Below are positions 46,472 through 54,227 of a stretch of 64,000 bases of DNA, piece by piece. Location of the stretch: NCBI RefSeq assembly GCF_019052365.1, contig NZ_JAHQUY010000001.1, forward strand, positions 1 through 64,000, read 5' to 3'. Numbering within the stretch: the first letter of the stretch is position 1; every line of letters starts with the position of its first letter. The translations under genes were made by a program, and so were the position numbers. The notes beneath the pieces are model-generated. The model did no database searches and had not been told where the DNA came from. It saw nothing but the letters and a program-made list of their open reading frames with translations. The stretch is from Leyella stercorea. Its GTDB lineage: Bacteria; Bacteroidota; Bacteroidia; Bacteroidales; Bacteroidaceae.

Positions 46472-46524
46472 AGTAAAAGAGTTGTTACCTGCAAGCGCTG
46501 CACCGCATTTTTATCCGCGCCACC

Positions 46525-46555
46525 TTTGCCGAATGAAATTTTATTCATACATTTG
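46525..46555 (+). promoter_or_regulatory. Promoter of the TlpA-like/SprT-like pair
   Basis: The best match in the window to the full Bacteroidota consensus: TTTG at 46525-46528, 19-bp spacer, TACATTTG at 46548-46555, 33 bp before the start codon. Confidence 0.65.
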
Positions 46556-46588
46556 CAACAAACATATAGATAATAAACCTCAAAGAAT

Positions 46589-47155
46589 ATGAATACACTC
46601 AAGACTATGCTTATGGCTTTGGCGCTCATCGCAGCTCCTGCAGCCATCCATGCGCAGGCGCCGACAGAAGTTCCTGCGGCTAAGGCGACAGACCTCGACC
46701 AGAAGTATGCCACCGACCTGCTGAAGGCAGGCGCAGACGCGCCCGACATCACGCTGAACACCATCGACGGCAAGCCTTTCGAGCTGAAAGACCTGCGCGG
46801 ACGCTACGTAGTGCTCGACTTCTGGGCTTCGTGGTGCCCCGACTGTCGCAAGGACTCACCGTTCATCATGCAGCTCTACAAGAAGTTCGGCGCCAAGGGC
46901 GTGGCTTTCGTGGGCGTGTCGTTCGACAAGAATATGGAGTCGTGGAAGAACGGCGTGGCTAAGCTCGGCATCGAATACACGCAGGTGAGCGACTTGAAAC
47001 AGATGCGTGAGTCGCCCGTGGCTAAGGCTTACCACATCGGCTGGATTCCTACCATCTACGTCATCGACCCGCAGGGCAAGGTGGCGCTCGCCACCGTCGT
47101 GTCCGACAAGGTGAGCGCTTATCTCCACTCCGTTTATCCTGACTGCGCCGAGTAG
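46589..47155 (+). CDS. Exported TlpA/ResA-like thiol-disulfide oxidoreductase
   Basis: 188 aa with signal peptide (LMALALIAAPAAIHAQA). The thioredoxin-fold domain has active site ASWCPDCRK (first Cys about residue 83), the AhpC/TlpA-type strand VAFVGVSFDK and a cis-proline in GWIPTIYVID. It probably acts in the periplasm on cysteine disulfides, as ResA/TlpA-like proteins do. One base separates it from the SprT-like gene, so they share a transcript, though a functional link is not obvious. Confidence 0.88.
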   Translation: MNTLKTMLMALALIAAPAAIHAQAPTEVPAAKATDLDQKYATDLLKAGADAPDITLNTIDGKPFELKDLRGRYVVLDFWASWCPDCRKDSPFIMQLYKKFGAKGVAFVGVSFDKNMESWKNGVAKLGIEYTQVSDLKQMRESPVAKAYHIGWIPTIYVIDPQGKVALATVVSDKVSAYLHSVYPDCAE

Positions 47156-47156
47156 G

Positions 47157-47822
47157 ATGGCGCTTACTATAGACATATTGCACGCATGGTTCAGGCAGTT
47201 CAACGCCGATTATTTCGGCGATGAGCTGCCTGTGCCTCGTATTGCACTTTCGAAGGCACGCACCCGACTGGGTACCATGTCGTGCCGCCGCGTGCGCAAG
47301 CTGCTGCGTTGGACGTACACCGACTTCACCATACGCATCAGCACCTACTACGAGTGCTCGGAGCGCGAGTTTCAGGAGACGCTGCTGCACGAAATGATTC
47401 ATTATTATATCGCGTATAAAAACATCTCCGACACATCGTCGCACGGCAAAGTGTTTCGCCAGATTATGCAGCAGCTAAACAACGAGCACGGCTGGAACAT
47501 AACCATCACGTCGTCGATGCGCAACCATAAGTTAACACCGGTTCAGCGCAAGATTACGGTTGCAAATTATTTTCTCGTGCTTGCCATCGAGCTCGACGAT
47601 GGCGGGCGTATGCTCACGGTTGTCAACAAGAAGGCGATACGCAAGGTGTACGATGCGTTACGCAACTGTCGTAATATTGTCAACCATCGTTGGTATGTCA
47701 GCTTAGACCCTTACTTCCTCGACTTCCCCTGCGTGCGTTCTCTGCGTGCACGCCGCGTTTCTATAGACGTATATAACGAAAAAACGGCTGCAATGCAGCC
47801 GTTAGCGTTGAAGGAGCCGTAG
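47157..47822 (+). CDS. SprT-like zinc-metalloprotease-fold protein
   Basis: 221 aa. The N-terminal half has the SprT-like layout with the zinc helix LLHEMIHYYIAYK (HExxH at about residues 78-82) and a further His in SSHGKVFRQIM. The C-terminal half lacks the zinc ribbon of Spartan proteins. Members of this family act on DNA-protein crosslinks in eukaryotes; in bacteria the role is unclear. The final codons run over a hairpin that serves as a terminator on the other strand. Confidence 0.78.
   Translation: MALTIDILHAWFRQFNADYFGDELPVPRIALSKARTRLGTMSCRRVRKLLRWTYTDFTIRISTYYECSEREFQETLLHEMIHYYIAYKNISDTSSHGKVFRQIMQQLNNEHGWNITITSSMRNHKLTPVQRKITVANYFLVLAIELDDGGRMLTVVNKKAIRKVYDALRNCRNIVNHRWYVSLDPYFLDFPCVRSLRARRVSIDVYNEKTAAMQPLALKEP
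47777..47803 (-). terminator. Leftward terminator inside the 3' end of the SprT-like gene
   Basis: Read leftwards: AACGGCTGCA, TT loop, GCAGCCGTT then TTTTCGTT. It suits the end of a pepD transcript about 260 bp past the pepD stop and forces convergent transcripts to overlap. Confidence 0.6.
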
Positions 47823-47844
47823 AAATGTAGTGTGATTTGTTTGA

Positions 47845-47970
47845 TTTTATCATCGGACGGCGAACGGAATCTGATTGGACGGCGTACGGAATCTGATCGG
47901 GCGGCGAACGGAATCTGATCGGGCGGCGAACGGAATCCGATCGGGCGGCGAACGCGATACGATGATAAAA
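47845..47970. repeat. Inverted-repeat-bracketed 22-bp array between sprT-like gene and pepD
   Basis: Perfect 11-bp inverted repeats TTTTATCATCG (47845-47855) and CGATGATAAAA (47960-47970) enclose about five 22-bp units of the type GGGCGGCGAACGGAATCTGA+TC, the reverse complement of the family at 33314-33417. It fills the space between two convergent genes. Confidence 0.92.
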
Positions 47971-48053
47971 CAGTAGCGGAGGCCAGAGACCTCCGCTACT
48001 GTTTATAATTCTTATTCGTTTTGGTGCTGCGGAGGCCAGAGACCTCCGCTACT
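47971..48053. repeat. Two GTAGCGGAGG hairpins downstream of pepD
   Basis: CAGTAGCGGAGG, CCAGAGA loop, CCTCCGCTACTG at 47971-48001 is a perfect 12-bp stem. A second copy with one eroded arm is at 48026-48053. The same stem family is seen near 12.06, 12.45 and 13.12 kb. Confidence 0.88.
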
Positions 48054-48060
48054 AAACTGT

Positions 48061-49518
48061 TTACTTTGCAGGCACCTCTGCAAGAGTCTTCTTCACAAGT
48101 TCCCAGAACGGAGCGATAGTCTTGATGAGGCAACGCTCAGATGTGGTATGCGGCGAGCGCATTGTCGGGCCGAACGATACTACGTCGAGGTGCGGATACT
48201 TGCCGAGGATGACAGAGCACTCCAGACCGGCGTGGTCTACCTGCTCGATAGCCTCCTCGCCGAAGAGTTCGCGGTAGTGCTGCTCCATGAGGTGAAGAAT
48301 CTCGCTGTCTGTGTTCGGGTCCCAGCCGCCGTAGCTGCCGCTCATCTCCACCTTCATGCCTGCCATCGAGAATGTAGACTCGAGCGTGGTGGCGATGTAC
48401 TCCTTCATGCTCTCGTTAGCCGAGCGTGCGAGCAACTTGAAGTAAGCGTGACCGCCCTCGATGTCGATGATGGCGAGGTTAGAAGAAGTTTCAACGACAG
48501 ACGGGAATACAGGAATCATGCGCAGCACGCCGTTGTGGCAGCCGTAGATAGCGTCGAGCAGGTTGTCCTGAATCTCCTCGGGTGTCTCGAAAGCCGGAGT
48601 CTCTACGTCCTCTGTGAAGAACTGGATGTTCTCCTCTATAGTGCGGAACTCGTGGTTGAACAGCTTGCGCCATTCCTCTACGTTCTCCTTCAGCGCCTCT
48701 ACGTTCTCCTTCGGCAGTGTGAGCACCACCTCGCACTCGAACGGGATAGCGTTGCGCATTGTGCCGCCGTGCCATGTAGCCAGACGTGCGCCGAACTCGG
48801 CGATTGCCTCATGCACGAAGCGAGCCATGAGCTTGTTGGCGTTGCCGCGGCCCTCGTTGATCTCCAGACCAGAGTGTCCGCCCTTCAAGCCCTTCAGCAG
48901 AACCTTAACGGCAGCGTCCTCCTTGTCGGTCTCCACTTCCTTGTAGTCGAGTGTGGCTGTGATGTCGATGCCGCCAGCCGAACCGATTACGAACTTGCCC
49001 CATGTCTCAGAGTCGAGGTTGAGCAGGATGTCGCCCTGCAGCTCGTCGCATGGCAGGTCGTTAGCGCCGAACATGCCAGTCTCCTCGTCGGCTGTGATAA
49101 GACCCTCAACCGGTCCGTGAACCAGTGTCTTGTCCTCCATAACAGCCATGATGGCAGCCACGCCGATGCCGTTGTCGGCACCGAGAGTAGTGCCCTTAGC
49201 ACGTACCCATTCGCCGTCTACGTATGTCTCGATAGGGTCGGTCTCGAAGTTGTGTGTCGACTCCTTGCTCTTCTGCGGCACCATGTCCATGTGCGCCTGA
49301 AGGATAACACCCTTCTTGTTCTCCATACCTACAGATGCGGGCTTGCGCATCACGATGTTTCCGGCAGCGTCCTTGAAGCCTTCCACGCCTACGCGTGCTG
49401 CGAAGTCGAGCAAGAACTGCTGTACTTTTTCAAGATGACCTGATGGGCGCGGCACCTGTGTCAGTGCGTCAAAGTTGCGCCAGATACATTCGGGGTTAAG
49501 GTTTCTGATTTCACTCAT
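48061..49518 (-). CDS. pepD: Aminoacyl-histidine dipeptidase (PepD, M20 family)
   Basis: 485 aa cytosolic zinc dipeptidase that cleaves Xaa-His and other dipeptides. Motifs: LQAHMDMVPQ (zinc His and catalytic Asp), KGTTLGADNGIGVA, GLITADEETGMFGA (catalytic Glu) and LKGGHSGLEI at the lid domain. Normal length. It might feed histidine to the hut enzymes in this same window, though distance makes that only an idea. Its upstream side holds an octamer tandem repeat. Confidence 0.94.
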   Translation of the reverse strand: MSEIRNLNPECIWRNFDALTQVPRPSGHLEKVQQFLLDFAARVGVEGFKDAAGNIVMRKPASVGMENKKGVILQAHMDMVPQKSKESTHNFETDPIETYVDGEWVRAKGTTLGADNGIGVAAIMAVMEDKTLVHGPVEGLITADEETGMFGANDLPCDELQGDILLNLDSETWGKFVIGSAGGIDITATLDYKEVETDKEDAAVKVLLKGLKGGHSGLEINEGRGNANKLMARFVHEAIAEFGARLATWHGGTMRNAIPFECEVVLTLPKENVEALKENVEEWRKLFNHEFRTIEENIQFFTEDVETPAFETPEEIQDNLLDAIYGCHNGVLRMIPVFPSVVETSSNLAIIDIEGGHAYFKLLARSANESMKEYIATTLESTFSMAGMKVEMSGSYGGWDPNTDSEILHLMEQHYRELFGEEAIEQVDHAGLECSVILGKYPHLDVVSFGPTMRSPHTTSERCLIKTIAPFWELVKKTLAEVPAK

Positions 49519-49546
49519 AATGTTAAGGTTTTAAGTATTATAATAT

Positions 49547-49803
49547 GTTGAGGTGTTGAGGTGTTGAGGTGTTGAGGTGTTGAGGTGTTGAGATATGTTG
49601 TTGTGATGTTGAGATGAGATGTTGTGATGTTGTTATGTTGAGGTGTTGAGATGAGATGTTGTTATGTTGAGGTGTTGAGATGAGATGTTGTTATGTTGAG
49701 GTGTTGAGGTGTGATGTTGTTATGTTGAGGTGTTGAGATGGTGACAAATGCATATGTCAACTCATCAACATCTCACCACATCAACTCAACAAATCTCACC
49801 ACA
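49547..49803. repeat. GTTGAGGT octamer array and related G/T repeats upstream of pepD
   Basis: GTTGAGGT is repeated almost six times without change at 49547-49592. It is followed by a longer unit containing GTTGTTATGTTGAGGTGTTG (about 29 bp, three copies, to about 49735), then by the opposite-strand form CATCTCACCACATCAAC to the flippase-gene stop. The array lies 29 bp upstream of the pepD start. Confidence 0.88.
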
Positions 49804-50811
49804 TCAACATCTCACCATCTCACCACTTTTTGTCCTGGTAAAGGACAAAACAGTCCATGCGTATACGCCGAGCACCACGACGAGCAGCGTCTGCACCGAG
49901 TGGACGATGAGCACAAAGTTGAGCGCATCGACATCGCCTACGCCGTAGAGGATGAGCATTGTCTTAACGGCAAAGTGCCACGGACCGGCACCGTTAGGCG
50001 TCGGAACGATGACAGCGATGCTGCCCACGATGAACGTTACGAGAGCGCACGCCATACCAAGGTGCGACGTAGCCTCGAAACAGAAGAACGTGAGATAGTA
50101 GTGGAGAAAGTAACTCGCCCAAATGCCCAGCGTGAACGCCACGAACAGCCACGGGTGCTTCACGTCGCGCACAGCCATGATGCCCTGCCAGATGCCACGC
50201 ACCATAGTGCGCACCTTATTATATATGGCAAAGCGCTGCAGCAGATACCACGCGAGTATGAGCACAGCGACGCCGCAAACGGCAGTCACGGCGTAACCCG
50301 CAGCAGAGAATTTGGAGAATATCGACTCGAGGTTGGTGCCCGTCTCTGCAAAGAACGTGTTGAAGACGCGCAGCTGGAAAGCGAATGTAAGGAGAGCGAT
50401 TAGCATAACAAGAGCCGAATCGATGGCTCGCTCCATGACCACCGTGCCCAATGCTTTCGGAAACGACACTCCGTCGTAGCGTCGCAGTATGCCGCAGCGA
50501 GCAAATTCGCCGATGCGCGGCACTATAAGACTGACGGCATACGAGAGGAATATCGAGTTGATGCTCGTAGACGTGCGCGGCTTCTCGCCGATAGGCTCCA
50601 GAGTGAGGTGCCAGCGCCAGCCGCGGAACATCTGTGCCAGTATGCCGAACGGAAACGACAGCAACATCCAAGTCCAGTTCATGCCGTGCATGAGGGTGTC
50701 AGCCACGGTCTTGAAGTCGAAGTCGCGGTACATCCAGTAAAGGATAAGTCCGCCGAGCATTATCGACAGACCTACCTTTAACGAGTTGTTTATAAGTTTC
50801 TTTATTTCCAA
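49804..50811 (-). CDS. Lysylphosphatidylglycerol-synthase-type (UPF0104/AglD) membrane protein
   Basis: 335 aa with about eight hydrophobic segments and the family motifs QMFRGWRWHLTL, SYAVSLIVPRIGEFARCGIL and the late VPTPNGAGPWHFAVK. Proteins of this transmembrane family include the MprF flippase domain and may move lipids across the membrane; the substrate here is unknown and the aminoacyl-transferase domain of MprF is missing. It lies 42 bp after nhaD. Its last residues (GEMVRC) are coded by the CACCATCTCACC repeat. Confidence 0.82.
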   Translation of the reverse strand: MEIKKLINNSLKVGLSIMLGGLILYWMYRDFDFKTVADTLMHGMNWTWMLLSFPFGILAQMFRGWRWHLTLEPIGEKPRTSTSINSIFLSYAVSLIVPRIGEFARCGILRRYDGVSFPKALGTVVMERAIDSALVMLIALLTFAFQLRVFNTFFAETGTNLESIFSKFSAAGYAVTAVCGVAVLILAWYLLQRFAIYNKVRTMVRGIWQGIMAVRDVKHPWLFVAFTLGIWASYFLHYYLTFFCFEATSHLGMACALVTFIVGSIAVIVPTPNGAGPWHFAVKTMLILYGVGDVDALNFVLIVHSVQTLLVVVLGVYAWTVLSFTRTKSGEMVRC

Positions 50812-50853
50812 TGAACCCTTATTTATAAATTGATTCTATAAAGACGGGGGCGT

Positions 50854-52215
50854 TTAGAATACGAATGTGCGGATGAAATAGTAGCTTACGATACCTGCGA
50901 TGTAGCCCACGAACGCAATCCATGTGATGCGCTTCATGTACCATCCGAAGGTGATCTTCTCCAAGCCCATTACCACAACGCCAGCAGCCGAACCGATGAT
51001 GAGCATCGAACCGCCAACGCCGGCACAGTAGGCAAGCAGTTGCCAGAAGATGCCGTCGACAGCCATGTCGCCCGCAGCCGCAACCGAATACATACCCATG
51101 CAGCCTGCAACGAGAGGCACGTTGTCGACGATGCTCGAGAGCACGCCGATGATGCCGGTCACGAGATAGTGGTTGCCGTCGAAGATGGTGTTCAGACCGT
51201 CGCCCATAGCTGTGAGCACGCCTACCTCAGCGAGGCAAGAGACAGCCATGAGGATGCCGAGGAAGAACAGAATTGTAGACATATCCACGCGAGAAAGCAG
51301 ATTGGTTACGCGCTTCTGTGTGCCCTCCGTGTCGTGTCCGTGCTGCAAGTGGCTGTAGAACAACTCGGTTGTTGTCCACAGAACGCCAAGCACGAGCAGG
51401 ATGCCTACGAACGGAGGCAGATGAGTAATGCTCTTGAATACCGGCACGAACATCAAGCCGCCTACACCAATCCAGAACACAGCCTTGCGCTGACGCTCGG
51501 TGAGGGCGCCCGCAGTGGTCTCTGCGCTCTCTTTCACCTCAGGCATGTGCAGCTCGCCCTTCAGATGATACTGCAGGATGAACGCCGGAATAACCATCGA
51601 AACGAGCGACGGCACGAGAATCTCGCTGATAACGCCCACCGCTGTGATTAGACCCTTGTTCCAAAGCATGATGGTCGTTACGTCGCCGATTGGTGAGAAT
51701 GCGCCGCCAGAATTGGCTGCTATGATGACGAGCGAAGCATATATGAGACGGTCGTTGCGCTCGGTTACGAGCTTGCGCAGAATCATGATCATCACGATAC
51801 TCGTTGTCAAGTTGTCGAGGATAGCTGAGAGGATGAAGGTAAGGAACGCGATGCGCCACAGGAGCGCGCGCTTAGATTTGGTCTTCATCACCTTGCGTAC
51901 CCAGTTGAAACCGCCGTTCTGGTCTACGACTTCCACAATAGTCATGGCTCCCATGAGGAAGAACAGAGTAGTAGAAGTGTCGCCAAGGTGTTCCTGGATG
52001 ATAGAAGTCACCGCTGCCGCCATGCCGCTGAAATCGCCGGTGTAACCGTGAATAGCGGTAAGATACTGCATTGGATCGAACATGTAGAGTGTCCAGCACG
52101 CAACAAACATAAGCAACGCTATGGCTGCTTTGTTCACTTTCAACAGGCTTTCGGTTGCTATGCATGCATAGCCCAGCACGAATGCCACAACAATCAGAAT
52201 GGTTAGAGTAGTCAT
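50854..52215 (-). CDS. nhaD: Sodium:proton antiporter NhaD
   Basis: 453 aa with about twelve membrane segments. NhaD/ArsB-type (ion transporter superfamily) features: LDNLTTSIVMIMILRKL, AANSGGAFSPIGDVTTIMLW, and IVDNVPLVAGCMGM in the second half. It exports Na+ in exchange for H+ at the inner membrane. It follows an AraC regulator by 41 bp, which makes local regulation plausible. Confidence 0.93.
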   Translation of the reverse strand: MTTLTILIVVAFVLGYACIATESLLKVNKAAIALLMFVACWTLYMFDPMQYLTAIHGYTGDFSGMAAAVTSIIQEHLGDTSTTLFFLMGAMTIVEVVDQNGGFNWVRKVMKTKSKRALLWRIAFLTFILSAILDNLTTSIVMIMILRKLVTERNDRLIYASLVIIAANSGGAFSPIGDVTTIMLWNKGLITAVGVISEILVPSLVSMVIPAFILQYHLKGELHMPEVKESAETTAGALTERQRKAVFWIGVGGLMFVPVFKSITHLPPFVGILLVLGVLWTTTELFYSHLQHGHDTEGTQKRVTNLLSRVDMSTILFFLGILMAVSCLAEVGVLTAMGDGLNTIFDGNHYLVTGIIGVLSSIVDNVPLVAGCMGMYSVAAAGDMAVDGIFWQLLAYCAGVGGSMLIIGSAAGVVVMGLEKITFGWYMKRITWIAFVGYIAGIVSYYFIRTFVF

Positions 52216-52256
52216 GAGTTTTTTTAATTGTTAGCTTTATTTTGTTGTTTATTTGA

Positions 52257-53135
52257 TTAATCCTGTTTATTCTGATCCTTCTGCGTGTCTTTCTTTCTCG
52301 GCTTGATTACCTGGCGCTGTGTTATAACGCCGTCGGCATAGTCCTTCGGCGACATGCCTCGGTTGTTTTTGAAGCAGCGGTTGAAGTAGGGTACGTCGTT
52401 GAAGCCCACCATGTAGCACACCTCGGTGATGCTGAACTTGCCTTCGCGCAGCAGGTAGCAGGCGCGGTCTACGCGCAGCTTGTTGAGGTATGTGATGTAG
52501 GTCTGACCCGTAGCCTTCTTGAAGAATGTGCAGAACGACGAGCGGTTCATGCCTACGTGGTTGGCTATCATGTCGATGGTGATGGCGCGAGCGTAGTTGC
52601 TCTGCGAGAACTCCTTCACCTTATTAATACGGTCGTATGTGCGGTCGGTCTCAGAGAAGCTGCCGATTACGATGCCCTCGCTCTCGTGCTTTGAGAGCAG
52701 CAGGATGATGCGGAAGACGTATGGCAACAGCTCAGACATCTTCTCGGTACGCATACGAAGCATCATCTCTGTCAACTCCTCCAGCGTCTTGTTGTTGAAG
52801 GTGATCACAGACGATACCGACTTCAATTCTTCCAAACGTTCTGTTATCTCGGGGAAAGCGCTCGAACAGCGGTCGATGAATTCAGTCCTGAACGACAGCG
52901 TAGCATATTCTACTCTGCCGCGATCATCGGTGTAGTTGTTGTCATACTTCCAGCAATGGGGTATGTGGGGCGGAATGAAAGCGAGGTCACCGTCGCTAAA
53001 TTCACTTGTTACGTCACCAAGAGTGCGAGTTCCTCTACCATGTACAACATAGGTCAGTTCCCAAGTGTCTTGCTTGTGAAGAGAGATGATATCGCTCGGA
53101 CTGATTACGACACTATCAAATTTGTATAAATTCAT
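52257..53135 (-). CDS. AraC-family transcriptional regulator
   Basis: 292 aa. The N-terminus is a cupin-like sensing domain (YVVHGRGTRTLGDV, DGDLAFIPPHIPHCW); the C-terminal 100 residues hold two helix-turn-helix units (ITIDMIANHVGMNRSSFCTF and FSITEVCYMVGFNDVPYFNR, followed by GMSPKDY). The ATG at 53135 (MNLYKFDSVVIS) is preferred because the longer frame starts upstream of the -7 box and is A/T-rich non-coding-like. The ligand is unknown; targets may include the adjacent nhaD. Confidence 0.9.
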   Translation of the reverse strand: MNLYKFDSVVISPSDIISLHKQDTWELTYVVHGRGTRTLGDVTSEFSDGDLAFIPPHIPHCWKYDNNYTDDRGRVEYATLSFRTEFIDRCSSAFPEITERLEELKSVSSVITFNNKTLEELTEMMLRMRTEKMSELLPYVFRIILLLSKHESEGIVIGSFSETDRTYDRINKVKEFSQSNYARAITIDMIANHVGMNRSSFCTFFKKATGQTYITYLNKLRVDRACYLLREGKFSITEVCYMVGFNDVPYFNRCFKNNRGMSPKDYADGVITQRQVIKPRKKDTQKDQNKQD

Positions 53136-53178
53136 AATATTAATTACTAAATACCTTATTGTTGTTATTATTAGTCTG

Positions 53179-53186
53179 CAAATATA
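53179..53186 (-). promoter_or_regulatory. Candidate promoter (-7 box) of the AraC regulator
   Basis: TATATTTG on the minus strand, 44 bp upstream of the chosen start; the longer alternative start at 53276 lies before it. Confidence 0.45.
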
Positions 53187-53347
53187 CGGCAAAAAATTCA
53201 TATTGTTGCAAGTTTTGAGTGTTATAATCGCATTATTAACAATAATAAACACGCAAATATTGTCAAACAAATACAAGACGTTATTGTTTTGTAATAACTT
53301 GTTGTGTTAATTGTTGAATAATTGTTAGTAATGTAGATTTTTTTTTA

Positions 53348-53355
53348 TATCTTTG
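53348..53355 (+). promoter_or_regulatory. Candidate promoter (-7 box) of the ATPase/DUF4435 pair
   Basis: TATCTTTG, 49 bp before the ATPase start at 53404; the upstream in-frame ATG at 53353 overlaps it, so that start is unlikely. Confidence 0.55.
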
Positions 53356-53403
53356 TCTGTAGAATACATTAGTGTATATAAATGCAGACAAAAGACTAAC
53401 TCT

Positions 53404-54225
53404 ATGAAATATTCGGAATATATAAAGCAAATAGAGATAGACTCGCTGTGGAGCGGCAAGCGACACATCGTGTGGAACCTCGACCGCAAGGTGAACATAC
53501 TTAGCGGCATCAACGGTGTCGGCAAGAGCACTATATTAAATAAGGTGGTGAGAGGTTTGGCTGCAGGCGGAGAGTTCCCGAGTCACATGCTTAAAGGCGT
53601 GAGACTCACCGTTGAGCCTGAAGACGCTCGCTGGATACGCTACGATGTGATACGGTCGTTCGACCGCCCGCTGCTCAATCTCGACGCGGTGGGCAAGCTC
53701 AACACGGCGCTTAGCGACCTTACGACAGAACTCGACCTGCAACTCTTCTTCCTGCAGCGCAAGTATCTCGACTATCAGGTGAACATCGGCAACCGTATCA
53801 TAGCTTGCTTGCAGAGCGGAGAAACAGATGCTGCGGCTCAGGCGCAGAGAATCTCGGCGCCGAAGACCACGTTCCAGAACCTTATAGACGACCTCTTCTC
53901 GCAGACCGGCAAGAAGATTGTGCGCACGGAGAACGAGATACGCTTCTCGCAGATAGGCGAGACGCTCACACCATATCAGCTCTCAAGCGGAGAGAAACAG
54001 ATGCTTGTGATTCTTCTCACGGTGCTCGTCGAAGACCAGCTGCCCTACGTGCTGTTCATGGACGAGCCGGAGGTGAGCCTGCACATCGACTGGCAGCAAC
54101 GGCTCATCGACCTCATACTCACGCTCAACCCTAACGTGCAGATAATTCTCACCACGCACTCGCCTGCGGTGATAATGAACGGATGGGTAGACCATGTGAC
54201 GGAAGTTTCGGATATAACGGATTAG
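53404..54225 (+). CDS. ABC-type AAA ATPase, AriA-like partner of a DUF4435 protein
   Basis: 273 aa. Walker A GINGVGKS (35-42), an ABC-type signature QLSSGEKQML, Walker B YVLFMDEPEVSLH, and the H-loop IILTTHSPAVIM: the set seen in AAA_15/AAA_21 and OLD-family ATPases. It is followed after two bases by a DUF4435 TOPRIM-like gene. This pairing is that of PARIS (AriA-AriB), an anti-phage system triggered by phage anti-restriction proteins, but AriA is, from memory, clearly longer, so a related housekeeping or defence pair is equally possible. Confidence 0.7.
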   Translation: MKYSEYIKQIEIDSLWSGKRHIVWNLDRKVNILSGINGVGKSTILNKVVRGLAAGGEFPSHMLKGVRLTVEPEDARWIRYDVIRSFDRPLLNLDAVGKLNTALSDLTTELDLQLFFLQRKYLDYQVNIGNRIIACLQSGETDAAAQAQRISAPKTTFQNLIDDLFSQTGKKIVRTENEIRFSQIGETLTPYQLSSGEKQMLVILLTVLVEDQLPYVLFMDEPEVSLHIDWQQRLIDLILTLNPNVQIILTTHSPAVIMNGWVDHVTEVSDITD

Positions 54226-54227
54226 AA

